Part shown: one piece after another, positions 29,963 through 41,100 of the stretch
Layout: every line of letters begins with the position of its first letter
How positions within the stretch are numbered: the first letter of the stretch is position 1
Assembly (NCBI GenBank): GCA_964036295.1
Contig: OZ038472.1
Location: forward strand, 5,540,001-5,604,000
Reading direction: 5' to 3'
DNA from: Plumapathes pennacea
Lineage: Eukaryota; Cnidaria; Anthozoa; Antipatharia; Myriopathidae
DNA length: 64,000 nucleotides
Translations under genes and position numbers: made by a program
Notes under the pieces: model-generated
What the model saw: only the letters and a program-made list of their open reading frames with translations
Told to the model about the DNA's origin: nothing
Database searches by the model: none

Positions 29963-30760
29963 CCTCTTGAATAAGAGGACTGGTTCTCACAAAGACTTCT
30001 ACCTGCTTGTCTGGCGAAATACAATTCCGCTCCCCTTCCCAAAGGATGTTTCGTCGTCGCACCAAGACACTCCCTTCTCACGTCTCATTGCAGTCTAGGA
30101 TCATAGGAGTCAGCCAGAAACTCTGGGAAAGGAAAGAGACCCAGGCAAAGTACAACAGACACGCAAAGGAGCTGCAAACCCTCAAGCATGGCATCGTTGC
30201 AAGAGTAGCCCCCAAACTCGGCGACAGTCGACGTAGATGGTTCATATAGCTCAGGTCGGACAGAACATGGACGTGGGTTTGTACAATGTGAGAATGGAGG
30301 ATGGCCAAGGTCACAAGAGGAACTATTGGAGACGTCTACGCAATAGAATGGAACTATTCTACCCAACTCCAAATACCATGAAACCCAGTAGTGCTGCCAT
30401 CACCCCGATAATCCCCACAACATAAATGGAGGACCATCTAAGCGCCCACAGCTGAAGTACCACCTGTCATTGTGAGTCCGGCAGCGCAACACCACCACAA
30501 CCCAGACAGACAAGCCAATAGGAGGGACTGAGCGAAGCACCACAACGAGGCCCCCCAAAATACTTGAAATACTGTGTAATGCCTGAGTAATTTGTACTGA
30601 CCCCTAAACCAATCATGTTACTGCGCATTAATGTATGAGCATTTGAACACTTGACCAAAGGAAATAGTGTGACAAACCCATATGGAAATCCTGCCGTGTT
30701 TTCCACCGCATGATGTGCTCGAAGCAATACCAGTGAATAAGCCGAGAGATGTCTCCCTGT
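29041..30760 (+). pseudogene. Decayed Ty3/gypsy retrotransposon fragment (RNase H to integrase, with 3' LTR-like end)
   Basis: Read in shifting plus frames, the region starts inside the RNase H domain (ADHKPLIFIHQK, then a tract resembling the end of RNase H near 29170). It continues through an integrase zinc-binding and core region (CKLCSTYQPAQ near 29600, FYSRYFEVDRLADK near 29730), and ends with pol C-terminal sequence (QRMFRRRTKTLP near 30050). Many stops and frameshifts and an A-rich tract at 29932-29954 break it. Upstream gag, protease and reverse transcriptase are absent. The final segment (about 30660-30760) may be LTR sequence starting tgtgacaaacc. It is a dead fragment of a chromovirus or K02A2.6-like lineage. 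Confidence 0.75.
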
Positions 30761-31265
30761 TATTAAAATGTTTAAACGCTACCATGTACCCGACAGGTTC
30801 CGCTGCGAGGAATCACTTTTGTGTAAACACCGAAAACGGGGATGTATAAATGCATCTGTGTAAACATAACCTTAGATATAAAGTTGTGCACCACATTGGT
30901 GGCGAATTGATATTGATGGAGATCATAACATAATGGTTGCTCGCAAATGATACGATATTCAACAAGAGCGGGCAAACTAGCAAGCACTGTTTCACTTTAC
31001 AAAAAAAGGTCGCCGGAGGTGATAAAACACAAAATATAAATATCTTAGTTTCCTTCCTTCGATTTCTTAAATTTTCTTGCCTTCGTTTGTACATCGACAT
31101 ATCATTCGGTACATCAATCCCACAATATCGGAATGCGGCGTTTTAGGAGTAGAAGCGACAACACATATTTTAGTAGTGACGTGGCAAAGTGATTATTCAA
31201 TCTTCACTGACTCAAACCACCGCAGCCATCTTTGTCGGCTTTCTGTTCTCGGCAAGTATAATTTA

Positions 31266-31473
31266 TGTATTCTGACAGGCCAAGCAAACCCATGAATCCA
31301 ATTCTTTAGCAAAAGATGGTCTGCCAGCTGCCAAGATTGCTACCAGGAAGCGGAAGAATGGGTTTAAAAGACGATCGAAAGGAAGATCGAGGAAGAGACA
31401 ACAGAGATATAGACTTCACAATGCACGGTGTGATAAATTTACAGTAGGATTTAACCTCGGCATAGCAAAATAA
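31266..31473 (+). CDS. Possible terminal exon encoding a very basic tail
   Basis: After an acceptor-like ttctgacag the frame GCC AAG CAA... stays open for about 65 codons to a TAA near 31470. It contains a dense basic stretch (ATRKRKNGFKRRSKGRSRKR). There is no ATG at its start, and I found no upstream exon that joins it. It could be the last exon of an unrecognised plus-strand gene or a chance open frame. Confidence 0.2.
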
Positions 31474-32670
31474 CCGGCGCCGTCGATAAATCCCCCAACT
31501 TCCAAAAAACCAGTTCAGCAAGTTCAAATAGGTGTTGATCCATACGAAAATATCTTATAGCGTACATATTTCTGGAATGACAACAAAATTATCTGGGATG
31601 CGAATTCGACATTGACCTTAAAAAATATACAATTCCAAACGTAAATACATTAGGCTTTTCAGCGGAGTAGTGTGACTTCTCTAGTGTGTTAATTAATAGA
31701 GTTTCTGCATCGATGCGTATGCACTTCCGCACTAATATTGTGACCAACACACGCCATCTGTTTTCCGCTTACCTGCCGATATTTCTGCCTTGAGCCTTTA
31801 ACCGTCGGTAAACTACTACATCTCCGTTTGCAGAACTCTGCAGCAAACGAACGAGGAAGCCCTTTACTTTGTGTCTTGCCGTGCCTTGAACAAAGCGTCG
31901 CCTGACTGAATATGAAAATAAGGAAATACCGCATTGTTGCTGAAGATTGTTGGAACGGATACGTATGGGTGGATGACTTAGCTGATGAAGCAAATAAAAG
32001 TGTACAGAATCTCTGACTGTATGAATCAGAACCACCAAGAGAGTATGAGATCACTCTCTTGGAAGCATATAACAAAAAAAGTTGCCTTAGGAACAAAGAT
32101 TGGTGTGTTTCAGAGCTCAAAAAGAAAAACACATGAAAGAAGGTAAGGGTCATTATTCATCCATTCCAGAAGTCCAGCGCCTTGTTTTAATTTTTGTTTT
32201 AATTCGCCGGAAGAAAGAACCAACCAATCTCAGTGGCGCGCTTTTCCGAGAAGCGACTTCCGGCTTTTCCGAGAAAGGAGTGTTTTGGATCGTATTTTTG
32301 TCAAAGTTTAAAAGTTGTTCTGTAGCTTTTCATTAGGAGTTGTTAGAGCAAATCATTTGTCCCTCTATTTAAGCATATTCCCCTGTTCTGACCCGGCTAC
32401 GTATATATAATTTGCGATGCCTGTGGTTTCACCACTTGTGAAAGGGATCATAAAACAACAATTTTGACAGGTTTTCAAGTATTCAATTGCGCGGAGTAAG
32501 TGCGGTACATGTGTAGAAACCCTAAAGTATATTTTAACAAACTTGGTATTGATATTGCGACAATCAGTAATTTCAAAATGACAAGCATTTGTTAAACTCC
32601 ACACTTCACTTACAGTCCTCCTGAATGCAAAAAAACTGCCAGTCGGCAAGTGCAAAGTAATCTATTTATC

Positions 32671-32848
32671 GATAATAAAGCTCTTGAAAACTTATCTCAG
32701 GTGTGTGCTTCTTGGGTTCTGGGTGGTTTTTGAGCGATTTTGGCCGTTTGTCTTCCTCCTCTTCTCTATTTTTATACCAAAAAACACCCAAGATAAGTTT
32801 TCAAGAGCTTTATTATCAATATATTACTTATTGACTGGGTTACCTGTG
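32671..32848. mobile_element. Inverted-repeat element with ataaagctcttgaaaactta arms
   Basis: The arm at 32671-32697 (ataataaagctcttgaaaac and following) is inverted at 32791-32818. The right side continues with ttattgactgggttacctg, which also occurs at 8169-8235 behind tttcaagagctttattatcg in the first RABGGTB intron. It is a dispersed noncoding repeat family. Confidence 0.65.
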
Positions 32849-33302
32849 ATTTATTTATCACTTATTATGATTGCTCAGCAAGAACATCAGCAAAACTCAC
32901 TGCCCTGAAATATCGATTTCGTACCTTAATCTTTCATTGTTTTGCAAAGCCTTGTTCCTCCAGGTTGTCCTGGCTCAATAGCCAATCTTCTGCTTTGCAG
33001 TTCAGCTTACCCAAGTTGTAAGTATCCAAAGTTTCCTATTGGAACAGAAGCAAAAGATTCACAACAGACAACAAGGCTAAGAAAAGAGAACTACAACTAA
33101 CAGAAAAAACAGACTTCATATTTACCATTATGTCTGCACACCACGGCAAATATTAGCGGACCAAATTCTTTGTTATCTGGAACCTTGGGGCCAACAGGAC
33201 ACATAGCTTGGTATTCAGCCAGTAGTGCAGTGTGAAACGTAAGGTGTGCAATAACTCGTTTTCTTGCTTTTATGCTGTTATCTTGCCAGAGTGAGCACAA
33301 TT

Positions 33303-33395
33303 TTATAATAATAAAAATAAATTTATTTGAGTGTCAATGGATTTAGCTTTTGTCAAACTAATTGGGAACACTAGGTATCTCAGTAAATCCATATG
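33303..33395 (-). mobile_element. Non-LTR/SINE-like tail fragment
   Basis: ataataaaaataaatttatttgagtgtc followed by aactaattgggaacact resembles the segments at 15368, 16079 and 45570. On the minus strand it would be a 3' end with an AT-rich repeat tail. Fragment only. Confidence 0.5.
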
Positions 33396-34051
33396 TCAGC
33401 ATTCTAGTTAGTGAAAACATTAGACCTATAATCTAATGATAAGAGTACGAAATCTAGAGTACCCATACAATTCAAAAGTAATAGTAATAATATGAATATG
33501 AATAGTAATGGCATTACTATTGGCAGGACTAATCCTCAAAACTATGTCAAGAAGAGCCTGCAGCTATTGCAGTTGTTGTCTATCATACTGGCTTGGTCTA
33601 TTGTTCTGATGTTGCATTTGAATGAGGCAAAGCTCAGTCTGTTCCTGCCACTTTTTTGAAATCTTGACCAAATGTGAGGACCCAGATATCTTAAAGAGTG
33701 CTTGCCGTAGCATTCAGTATTGACAACATTATTTTTCTACATACCTAATATAGGCATAATTCAGGCTGGCATGACTAAATATGGTGGCCTGTTCCAGTAC
33801 TTTTATTCTTCTGAAGATTTTAAGGTTTGTTGCTGTTGCTATTGTTCACTTACTATATATGATATTCAAGTTTGGTTCACAGATTAATGGAAGGCATGAT
33901 CACAGTCAGAATTAGCCTCCTGACAACAGACCCATGAGCAGCTTCCATTTTACTTTGCCACCCGTAAAACAGACGCCGCTCGAGGGTCTTCTCTTAGGAG
34001 GCCAAGTCAGAATTGACTCCTCCAATGTGACTCCAATCATTCTTTTCAAAA

Positions 34052-34183
34052 GAGGGTTTGCATGGTGGCCATGTTGGATGGCAGGAACAACAGAATTCAA
34101 TTCCTCTGGGAAAGAAATGCTATTGTTATGGAAAAGTGTTCGCTGTTCCTGCCATCCAAAATGGCCACCATGCCAACCCTCTA
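34052..34183. repeat. Foldback repeat, 132 bp
   Basis: agagggtttgcatggtggcc at the left is inverted at the right as ggccaccatgccaaccctct, and ggatggcaggaaca as tgttcctgccatcc. The loop is about 50 bp. Noncoding; it lies just downstream of the Smr gene. Confidence 0.8.
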
Positions 34184-34220
34184 AAATGAAGTGCATCTGT
34201 ATAAATGAACCAAGTGACTA

Positions 34221-34796
34221 CTACCAACTTTCCCATAAAGATAATTCAATCACACCAGCTCTAGGTTCCCTGTAGGCGTACCCTTCCTGAGTTAAGTATG
34301 ACTTCACCGCAGGCAGCAACTTAGGGGAGTGAGCTGGGCTGTTTTGCCCCCGGCCTGTTATGATTGTCACTTGGCCATGTTGATGAAGATAACTGTCCAA
34401 AAACTCAGTGATCACAGATATTGCTTCCTGCACGTATAGTCCGTGCACATTAAGGGTATTACGCTCGGAAAACATATTTTCTGTTAACAGCCGCTCCGAC
34501 ACCGCTTGCTCGTTGAGCTTCTTCATAATACTATTGGTTTGGTGGCCTCTCTCGGCAAACACTTTTGCAAGCTTTCCTTGTCCTCGCTTGTAGGCATCAG
34601 ACGCCATGCTGAAGTATCTGTCTCTCTTGTCTTTGAGCATGAGAGCTTCTCGACGCAAATGACACGATGAAATCTGTTCATTTCTGAGGTCTCGCTTGGT
34701 TTTGCTCTTGTGTGCAGATCTTTTGCAAGTGGCCTGGCCACAACGGTTCCATTGCGGACGCAAAACCACGGCAAAAAATTGTGCAGGTAGCCTCAT
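34221..34796 (-). CDS. DUF1771 and Smr domain protein
   Basis: 191 aa from ATG 34796, with an in-frame stop 15 codons or so upstream. Residues about 48-110 (LRREALMLKDKRDRYFSMASDAYKRGQGKLAKVFAERG) are a DUF1771 helical segment. Residues about 113-187 are an Smr domain with LNVHGLYVQEAI and the TIITGRGQNS loop (GRG motif), as in the C-terminus of N4BP2. Smr domains are associated with endonuclease activity or nucleic-acid binding. The N-terminus (MRLPAQFFAVVLRPQW...) is not conserved, so an acceptor inside it or extra 5' exons up to about 35008 cannot be excluded. A donor-like aaaggtatcc lies near 34896 on this strand. It is divergent from FUBP. Confidence 0.75.
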   Translation of the reverse strand: MRLPAQFFAVVLRPQWNRCGQATCKRSAHKSKTKRDLRNEQISSCHLRREALMLKDKRDRYFSMASDAYKRGQGKLAKVFAERGHQTNSIMKKLNEQAVSERLLTENMFSERNTLNVHGLYVQEAISVITEFLDSYLHQHGQVTIITGRGQNSPAHSPKLLPAVKSYLTQEGYAYREPRAGVIELSLWESW

Positions 34797-34918
34797 AAGA
34801 AAAAGCGATTGCTATTTAACAAACCTTCAAAATTACGTTTCACAGTCCGCCGCCGGTAATGTAATTTGTGGACAAATTCTGTAGGCACAGGATACCTTTG
34901 TGCTCTTCCCACTTTCAA

Positions 34919-35008
34919 TTATGCTTCAGTGTTGATCATCTCTTGCATGAGCTGCCCGGTGAACTGCAGAAAACCTGGAAAACCAGCAACACGAGGTTCA
35001 GAAGCCAT
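34919..35008 (-). CDS. Small 29-codon frame in the Smr/FUBP promoter, possibly an upstream ORF
   Basis: ATG 35008 (context aaaATGG) opens MASEPRVAGFPGFLQFTGQL and ends at TAA 34919. It lies upstream of the Smr gene on the same strand and faces FUBP. It could be a uORF in the Smr 5' leader or the start of a first exon whose donor I could not place. No homology is recognised. Confidence 0.25.
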   Translation of the reverse strand: MASEPRVAGFPGFLQFTGQLMQEMINTEA

Positions 35009-35110
35009 TTTGAATACCGGTAAGTCCTGGGCCTAAGTCGGCCTAAGAGGCTTCCCAGAGCTCTACGCGGTCAGCGGCCATGCTGTCACCACACTTTGTT
35101 GCAAACAAAA
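35009..35110. promoter_or_regulatory. Divergent promoter region between the Smr gene and FUBP
   Basis: About 100 bp separate the small minus-strand ATG (35008) from the FUBP start codon (35111); the main Smr ORF starts at 34796. aacaaaaatggcggaagg at the FUBP start contains a YY1-like aaaatggcgg element. A shared promoter is likely from spacing alone. Confidence 0.5.
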
Positions 35111-38100
35111 ATGGCGGAAGGAGCTGCTTATGGTGCTGTTCCCCCACCGGCCACGACGGCCGTCGATGCAAGCACAGCTTTCGCAGATGCCTTAAAAAGA
35201 GCGAAGGAGGTATGAGTAAAATTAAGAGCGAGTGTAAGTTGTTCTAGATAAAGACGAAAGCAGCGCTACTTTCGCTTTTTAGATTGCGGCTCGAATGGGA
35301 TCTGGTGCCGCTGTTGGTGGAAGTTCGGATGGCGCTGGAGGTGAACCAGGTAAATCTATTTGTTGAGATTGCAAGGAACTTTCTGTCTTAGTCTTCTGAT
35401 CCGTTTCACTGCCTTTCTTTTACAGATCTTAGCAAGAAAAGGCCGCTTGAAATGGACAACGGTATGTAGACAATATTATGAAATCTACCAAACACTCGAA
35501 TGTTGATGGGCGCGTGTTTTCTTTGTTTTAACCACGTTTATTTCTCTTCCTATTTTTACGCGATTGATTACTTTCAGGGGGTGGGAGTGAATTACTCGCG
35601 AAAAAACCGATGTTGGAACCAGGTGAGTGCAGTCATACAACTGTGCGATATTTGGCGAAAGAGATCGTGAAAATTTATGGTAGCAAATCAATATTTCGAT
35701 CATATGACATTCACAGCGTATCTGAGAAAAAATCAGTGGTAACTGATTGTTGTCGCGTGTTGTGATTAAGTAACTTATATGCCATCCATGTCCCCTGTGG
35801 AACGAGATATTACCAAAGAACGAGAAAACTCTAAAATAACACCACATTGTATAGTTTTATGATTTCTCGTTCTGTAATGACTCGTTCTTTGGTAATATCT
35901 CGTTCTACAAGGGACAGGGGTGGCGTAAAAGTTACTTGATTCCGTGTTGTTTTTTTATACCAGTTTGTTTAATACTCTTCCCTTTTCACAAAGAATCATT
36001 GTTTTTCGACAAATATTTGAGTGCAAGTGAATTAATTGTGCTGTCAGAGAAGTTCGTGCAATAGAATAGCAATTTCCTGTATAAAGCTGGTGTTACACTG
36101 GTCGATTTGCAACGACGATTTGCAACGCCGATTCGCTTCAAATTCACGCAACGGTGTTGTTCAAAGCAACTTTCAGAACAAATTGAAGATACGATTTTAG
36201 TAGCCAACAGAGATGTCCTTGCATGAAATAATAGTGTCAGGAGAACTGATAACTTGATCAGCTTGTTCATGTATAAACTGCACTAACTGATTTAAGGAAG
36301 AGTCAAACACTAAATATATTTTCTAAATTTTCACACAAAAAAGATTGCAGCATGGTTTCTTAGGAGCTGCACAGAGTGGTTTGTATTGAAAAGATCAAAT
36401 TACAGTAAATACCGGTTTGTTTTGTTCATCAACAACTTGACATCATCATCATCATACTTTATTATTACATAATATGATTCAAAATAAGGAATTCAAACTT
36501 GGATAAGGTATATGGAACCCAGAATAACTATATTAGCTAGTCTAGCTGGGCAACATATGAACATATGACAGATTGATCTTGAGACCACACATGCCATCCG
36601 ATTAAAATTGAAGTTTTCATAGGTGAACACCTTGGGAAGCATAAAAAGTATTGACATCTGGGACAGTCTGTTTACGAGAATATGAAAATACAGAGTTTGA
36701 CCAAGCTAGAGTTTAAACGGGGTTTCATAGAGGCATCCATAAGTAGAGCTGTCCGTTTACGAGAGTGTCCGCCCAGAGAGCTTCGACTGTACATATTTGG
36801 TACCATAATGCCACGAATGGCTGTGTTTAGTGTTAGAATTTTGGTAAGTCAAGGTTACATTGTTGTTTTTACCCTTGTTTCATCTTGGTATTTGTTGACA
36901 ATGATGCTATCATCATTTCAGTTGGTTCTTCAGTCCCAGGAGGTAATGGCACTGAGGCAGGTGGTGATGCTAAGTCTATTGCTATGCAGGTGGCTGCTAG
37001 TATAGCCCAGAGGTAAGAGTCAAATAGGAAACATGTCTTGTCAAGCCCAATGCCATAGCAACACTCTGATATAGCGACGTGTTAGTGCTTTGTCCCAGTG
37101 AGAAAGAAAGAAAAGAAAAAAAGATCAGTTATTGTTAACCGAAAAGCCACCCCCCCCCCCCCCCCCTTTTTATATATATATTTTTTAATTTAATATCAGT
37201 GTTGCTATACATGGCCTTTCTGAGCAGAGGACATCTATTTTGTATTTTTTTGCAGAGCTGGTCTGGGATCAATGCTTACTGAGGAAATGCAGATTCCAAA
37301 CAGATTTGTTGGGCTCAGTGAGTGATACAATATTAGATAGAACAATGACATGTAAATAATTACATGTAGTGATTGTTCTCATTTTATTTTAGCTTAGTGT
37401 TCAAAAGAGTGTGGTCGAGAAAACACTTTGTATCCGCTAGACCTCGCTTACACTGAAGCTTTGTGTGTTGGGTGTTAAAGAAGTTTTTTTTATTTATTTA
37501 TTTGAAAGTTCAAGGCCAAGATCATTTACAGGCTTACAGTCTTCTCAAGCAACTTGGCTTTTCTACAAGTGGCTAAAATTATTATTACCAGGGTCCTGAT
37601 TTTGCAGGAGTCGACAGGGTATTTACTGTAATGTAATACCAGCTCTTAAGAGAACTAGGTTGACTGCATCGGCGTGGCGGAAGACAAACTGGTGTATCAA
37701 CCAAGTGTTGATGAGGGTAATGGAACACCGTCAAAGAGACAATAGCTGACGTTTCGAGCGCTAGCCCTTTTGATTCACTCTGAGGAAGGGCTAGTGCTCG
37801 AAACATCAGCTATTATCCCTTTGACAGCGTTCCATTACCCTCATCAACACTTAGTTGATACACCAGTTTATTTACTGTAATGTTTGTATTGTTGCCTTTA
37901 TCAGTCATTGGACGTGGTGGTGAACAAATCAACAAGCTGCAGTCTGAGACAGGAGCAAGAATTCAAGTTGCGCCAGGTATATACAATAAAGAACCCTGTG
38001 AAATAGGGTGTGATTATCTTAAAACAATATTTTGAGACTACTGTATATGTGTGTAACATCCCGTGAAAATACTGTTACATTTTACTGTGGGAAACTGTGT

Positions 38101-41100
38101 GAAATGTTGCAGGATCTTCATATGGTTTTCACATGATACATTGTAGGGTCTGGTACTGAAGATTAATCTTTTGTGTAAACATTTCTATGGCAAGTCAATC
38201 ATCAAACTGATAACTTTTCATATTTCTTAGACCCACCACCAGGACAAATGCTGCAGCCTGACAGACAAGTGACAATCAGTGGTAGTACTGTGGCAGTTGA
38301 GTAAGTCCTGCATAGATGGTTGTCACAGTATATACATAAAACTTTATTACTTTGTAGTTCTATGTTTTCTTGCTGAGCCAAGTTTTTAAAGCTGTAATTA
38401 TTGTACACATAAAGTGTATTTTATGTGAAGTTCTGAACTTGTTCTGCTGTTGACAGACTGCATTGAAATGAAATATTAGGCCAGTTTTTGGATGTTAGGC
38501 AAAAACATGAATTAGCAATGTTTATTTCCATCTGACTCATTTACAAGGAAGATTAGTTTTTTTGGTCTAAGAGACTGTACTACTTACCATACTTGTTTTA
38601 CAATATTGATCTATTGCATTTCTTTTCGTTAGAAACCAAATGTAGTCAGATTGGCTGCTTTTACACATTCACAGATGTAAACAATAACATTGAATTGCTT
38701 CTGCTGGGGTTAATGTTTTCCAATCCTTCACAGGAAAGCAAAAGATTTGCTCAACAAAATTTGTGATGAAGGGAAGATTCCTGAATCACTCGTGAGTATC
38801 CGCATGTGGCTTTTCTATTTTTGTCTGCCAGGTTTGTCAGCTGAGAATTATCTCAGAAGGGAACATAAGGAGACTAGCTGCAACTGCCTAAGTTGCTTTA
38901 TAACTGTGAGGTTACTTTCCTTATCAGTGTTCCACAACTTATGTACCATATATTTTTCTCAAATTAGATGTCAGTGCCTGTGGTTGCTCCTGGAGAGACC
39001 ATTCTTGAAGTGATGATCCCAGCCAGCAAAGTTGGCCTGATTATAGGTGAGTAAACAAGGTGCTAAACATAATATCACTTTCAGTAAACTTAAAATTGTG
39101 TGAAATTAAATGAATTACCCTCTTTACTGTCTTTCCTTTAGGTAAAGGTGGAGAAACTATCAAGAACTTGCAGGTCAGTAAATAACAGTAGCACTGCCCC
39201 ATCTTCTCCTGAGAGTGGTCGATCAATTTTCTTCAAGCTTTTAAACCTCCAGGCTGATCAAACAGTAACTTTTTCTTTCAATACAAATCCAGCTATGGTT
39301 CAGTGTAGAGAAAATGTCTGGGTGTTCCAAGTTACAGTGTAGCCTTGCAGTTCTCTGGCCTAAGACATGCTGTGTGCTATACATAATATGTGGAGGCCAG
39401 TATACTTTTTACAAAAACTATAATAGTTTGGAAGACCAATCACCCGCCAAACTTTGCATGTCATACCAGCACACATACAGATGTATATTTCTACCTCAAG
39501 AAGTTAGCATGCAAAAAATATAGTAATTTGTGTTCCACTTGTAGCAGTGCATAAAGAAAGTTGAAGTTGAATTTTTCTAACACAGGAAAGAGCACAGTGC
39601 CGTATGGTGATGGTGCAAGATGGACCGTATATGAACGCAGCTGAGAAACCTCTGAGGATTATGGGTGATCCTATGAGGGCCAACCGAGGTCGAGACCTGG
39701 TGACAGACCTGATGACAGAGAAAGAGTTGGAGGTGACCACTGCTCGGTTCACTGCATGTTAAAGAAAAACCCCTACAACTTCTGACAGTGTTTCACCAGT
39801 TGCTTGAATTGAGAGAAGTAACGCTTACATCATGTAAATTAATCTTACAACATGCAAATTTGTGTGTGTAAGAACATTGCTGATATTTTTCAGTGGTACT
39901 GCAGTAGTCTTTGTGAAAACTACTTGTGGGTAGTCATCAGTGAAACACTGACATGAATATGCATATAAAAATGACTCACAATGTAGCAAACTTTTTTTGC
40001 ATTATCTCTTTGTCTCAGCAAACTTTTTTATGGTAGTTTTAGCTCCCGAGAGCAATCAGTGTTGATGTTTTCCGTCTGCCCTTAAGAAGTCCTTGAAAAG
40101 TATTTTTTGTCCATGTACAGTACGAGCCCTGGCTTGCTCAGATGATTTGACTGAAATATTACATCACTTCATCACTTGTATATAAAGAACACAGATAACG
40201 GATTTGTGTTCTGAGATCAGAGGCTGAACTAAACATGCAAACATCCCTCCCCTTCAGCATGGCAAGCCTGACTTTCCAAACAGAACAAGTGAATATGGCA
40301 CGCCAACAGGCAGAGGAGGTCAGGGACAACAATCAGTAGAGGTGAGTAGACCTTAGGAACTTCATGTAGTACAATACTAAGATCCTATCCATTGCTTCCA
40401 GAGTCAGACTGTGCATTTTATTTGGACATATTTATACAGTATCAGTTCTGTATAGGGAGAAGTGGACAGAAGCCAAAGTGGTTTTACACCATGTAAATGT
40501 TGCTGCCATGTTTATACAAGATACATTTACCTTAGTAAAGGAACTTACTTTACTGCAGTAACGTACCACACTTCTAGAAGATTTAATAAACCTTGATAAG
40601 AGTAGTTCAGGACAGTACATGTAGAAAAGTTATACTAAATGAGTGTTTACCATCTGTCAGGGCATCATAAATGCAAATTTACTGTGATAAAATTAATGTT
40701 TCATGGCAATAAAATGTCATATGAAATCATGTTATTTCAAGTGGCACCGTGTGTGTAGAATGTTTATTTTGAACTGTTTTATGCAGATTAAAGTTCCAAG
40801 AGAAACAGTTGGATTTGTCATCGGTAAAAATGGAGAGACCATCAAAAGGATACAGGCAGAAACTGGTGCAAGGGTGCAATTTAATCCAAGTAAGAATCTC
40901 CTTTTATGTTTCTATTTGGGACAACAGATTTATTGTATCTGTCTTCAGAGAGACTTTTCTGACTGATGTTTCGACTGGTTGAACAACTGATATCTGAAAA
41001 CTCTCTCACTTTATTGTGAAGAAGATTATCATATATGTACATATAGCCGAAAATCCAGTCACCCTTAACTGTCTGACATACTGTAGGCCCACCTTGGGCA

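Larger units (their letters stand above)
30761..34220. other. Gene-poor spacer with repeats
   Basis: I find no complete gene here. It holds a basic open stretch at 31266-31473 (plus), an inverted-repeat element at 32671-32848, a non-LTR tail at 33303-33395, an open minus-strand stretch at 33097-33300 (donor-like aatggtaaat at its 3' end; family not recognised), and a foldback at 34052-34183. Short frames elsewhere look random. Confidence 0.5.

Noticed and set aside
31689-32153. 154-codon minus frame
   Set aside because: Low-complexity hydrophobic start, no recognisable motif, and an overlapping frame that is equally open; not supported as a gene.
33097-33300. Minus-strand frame at 33097-33300 as a gene
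   Set aside because: It is open for 67 codons and has a donor-like edge, but no acceptor, partner exon or family match could be found.
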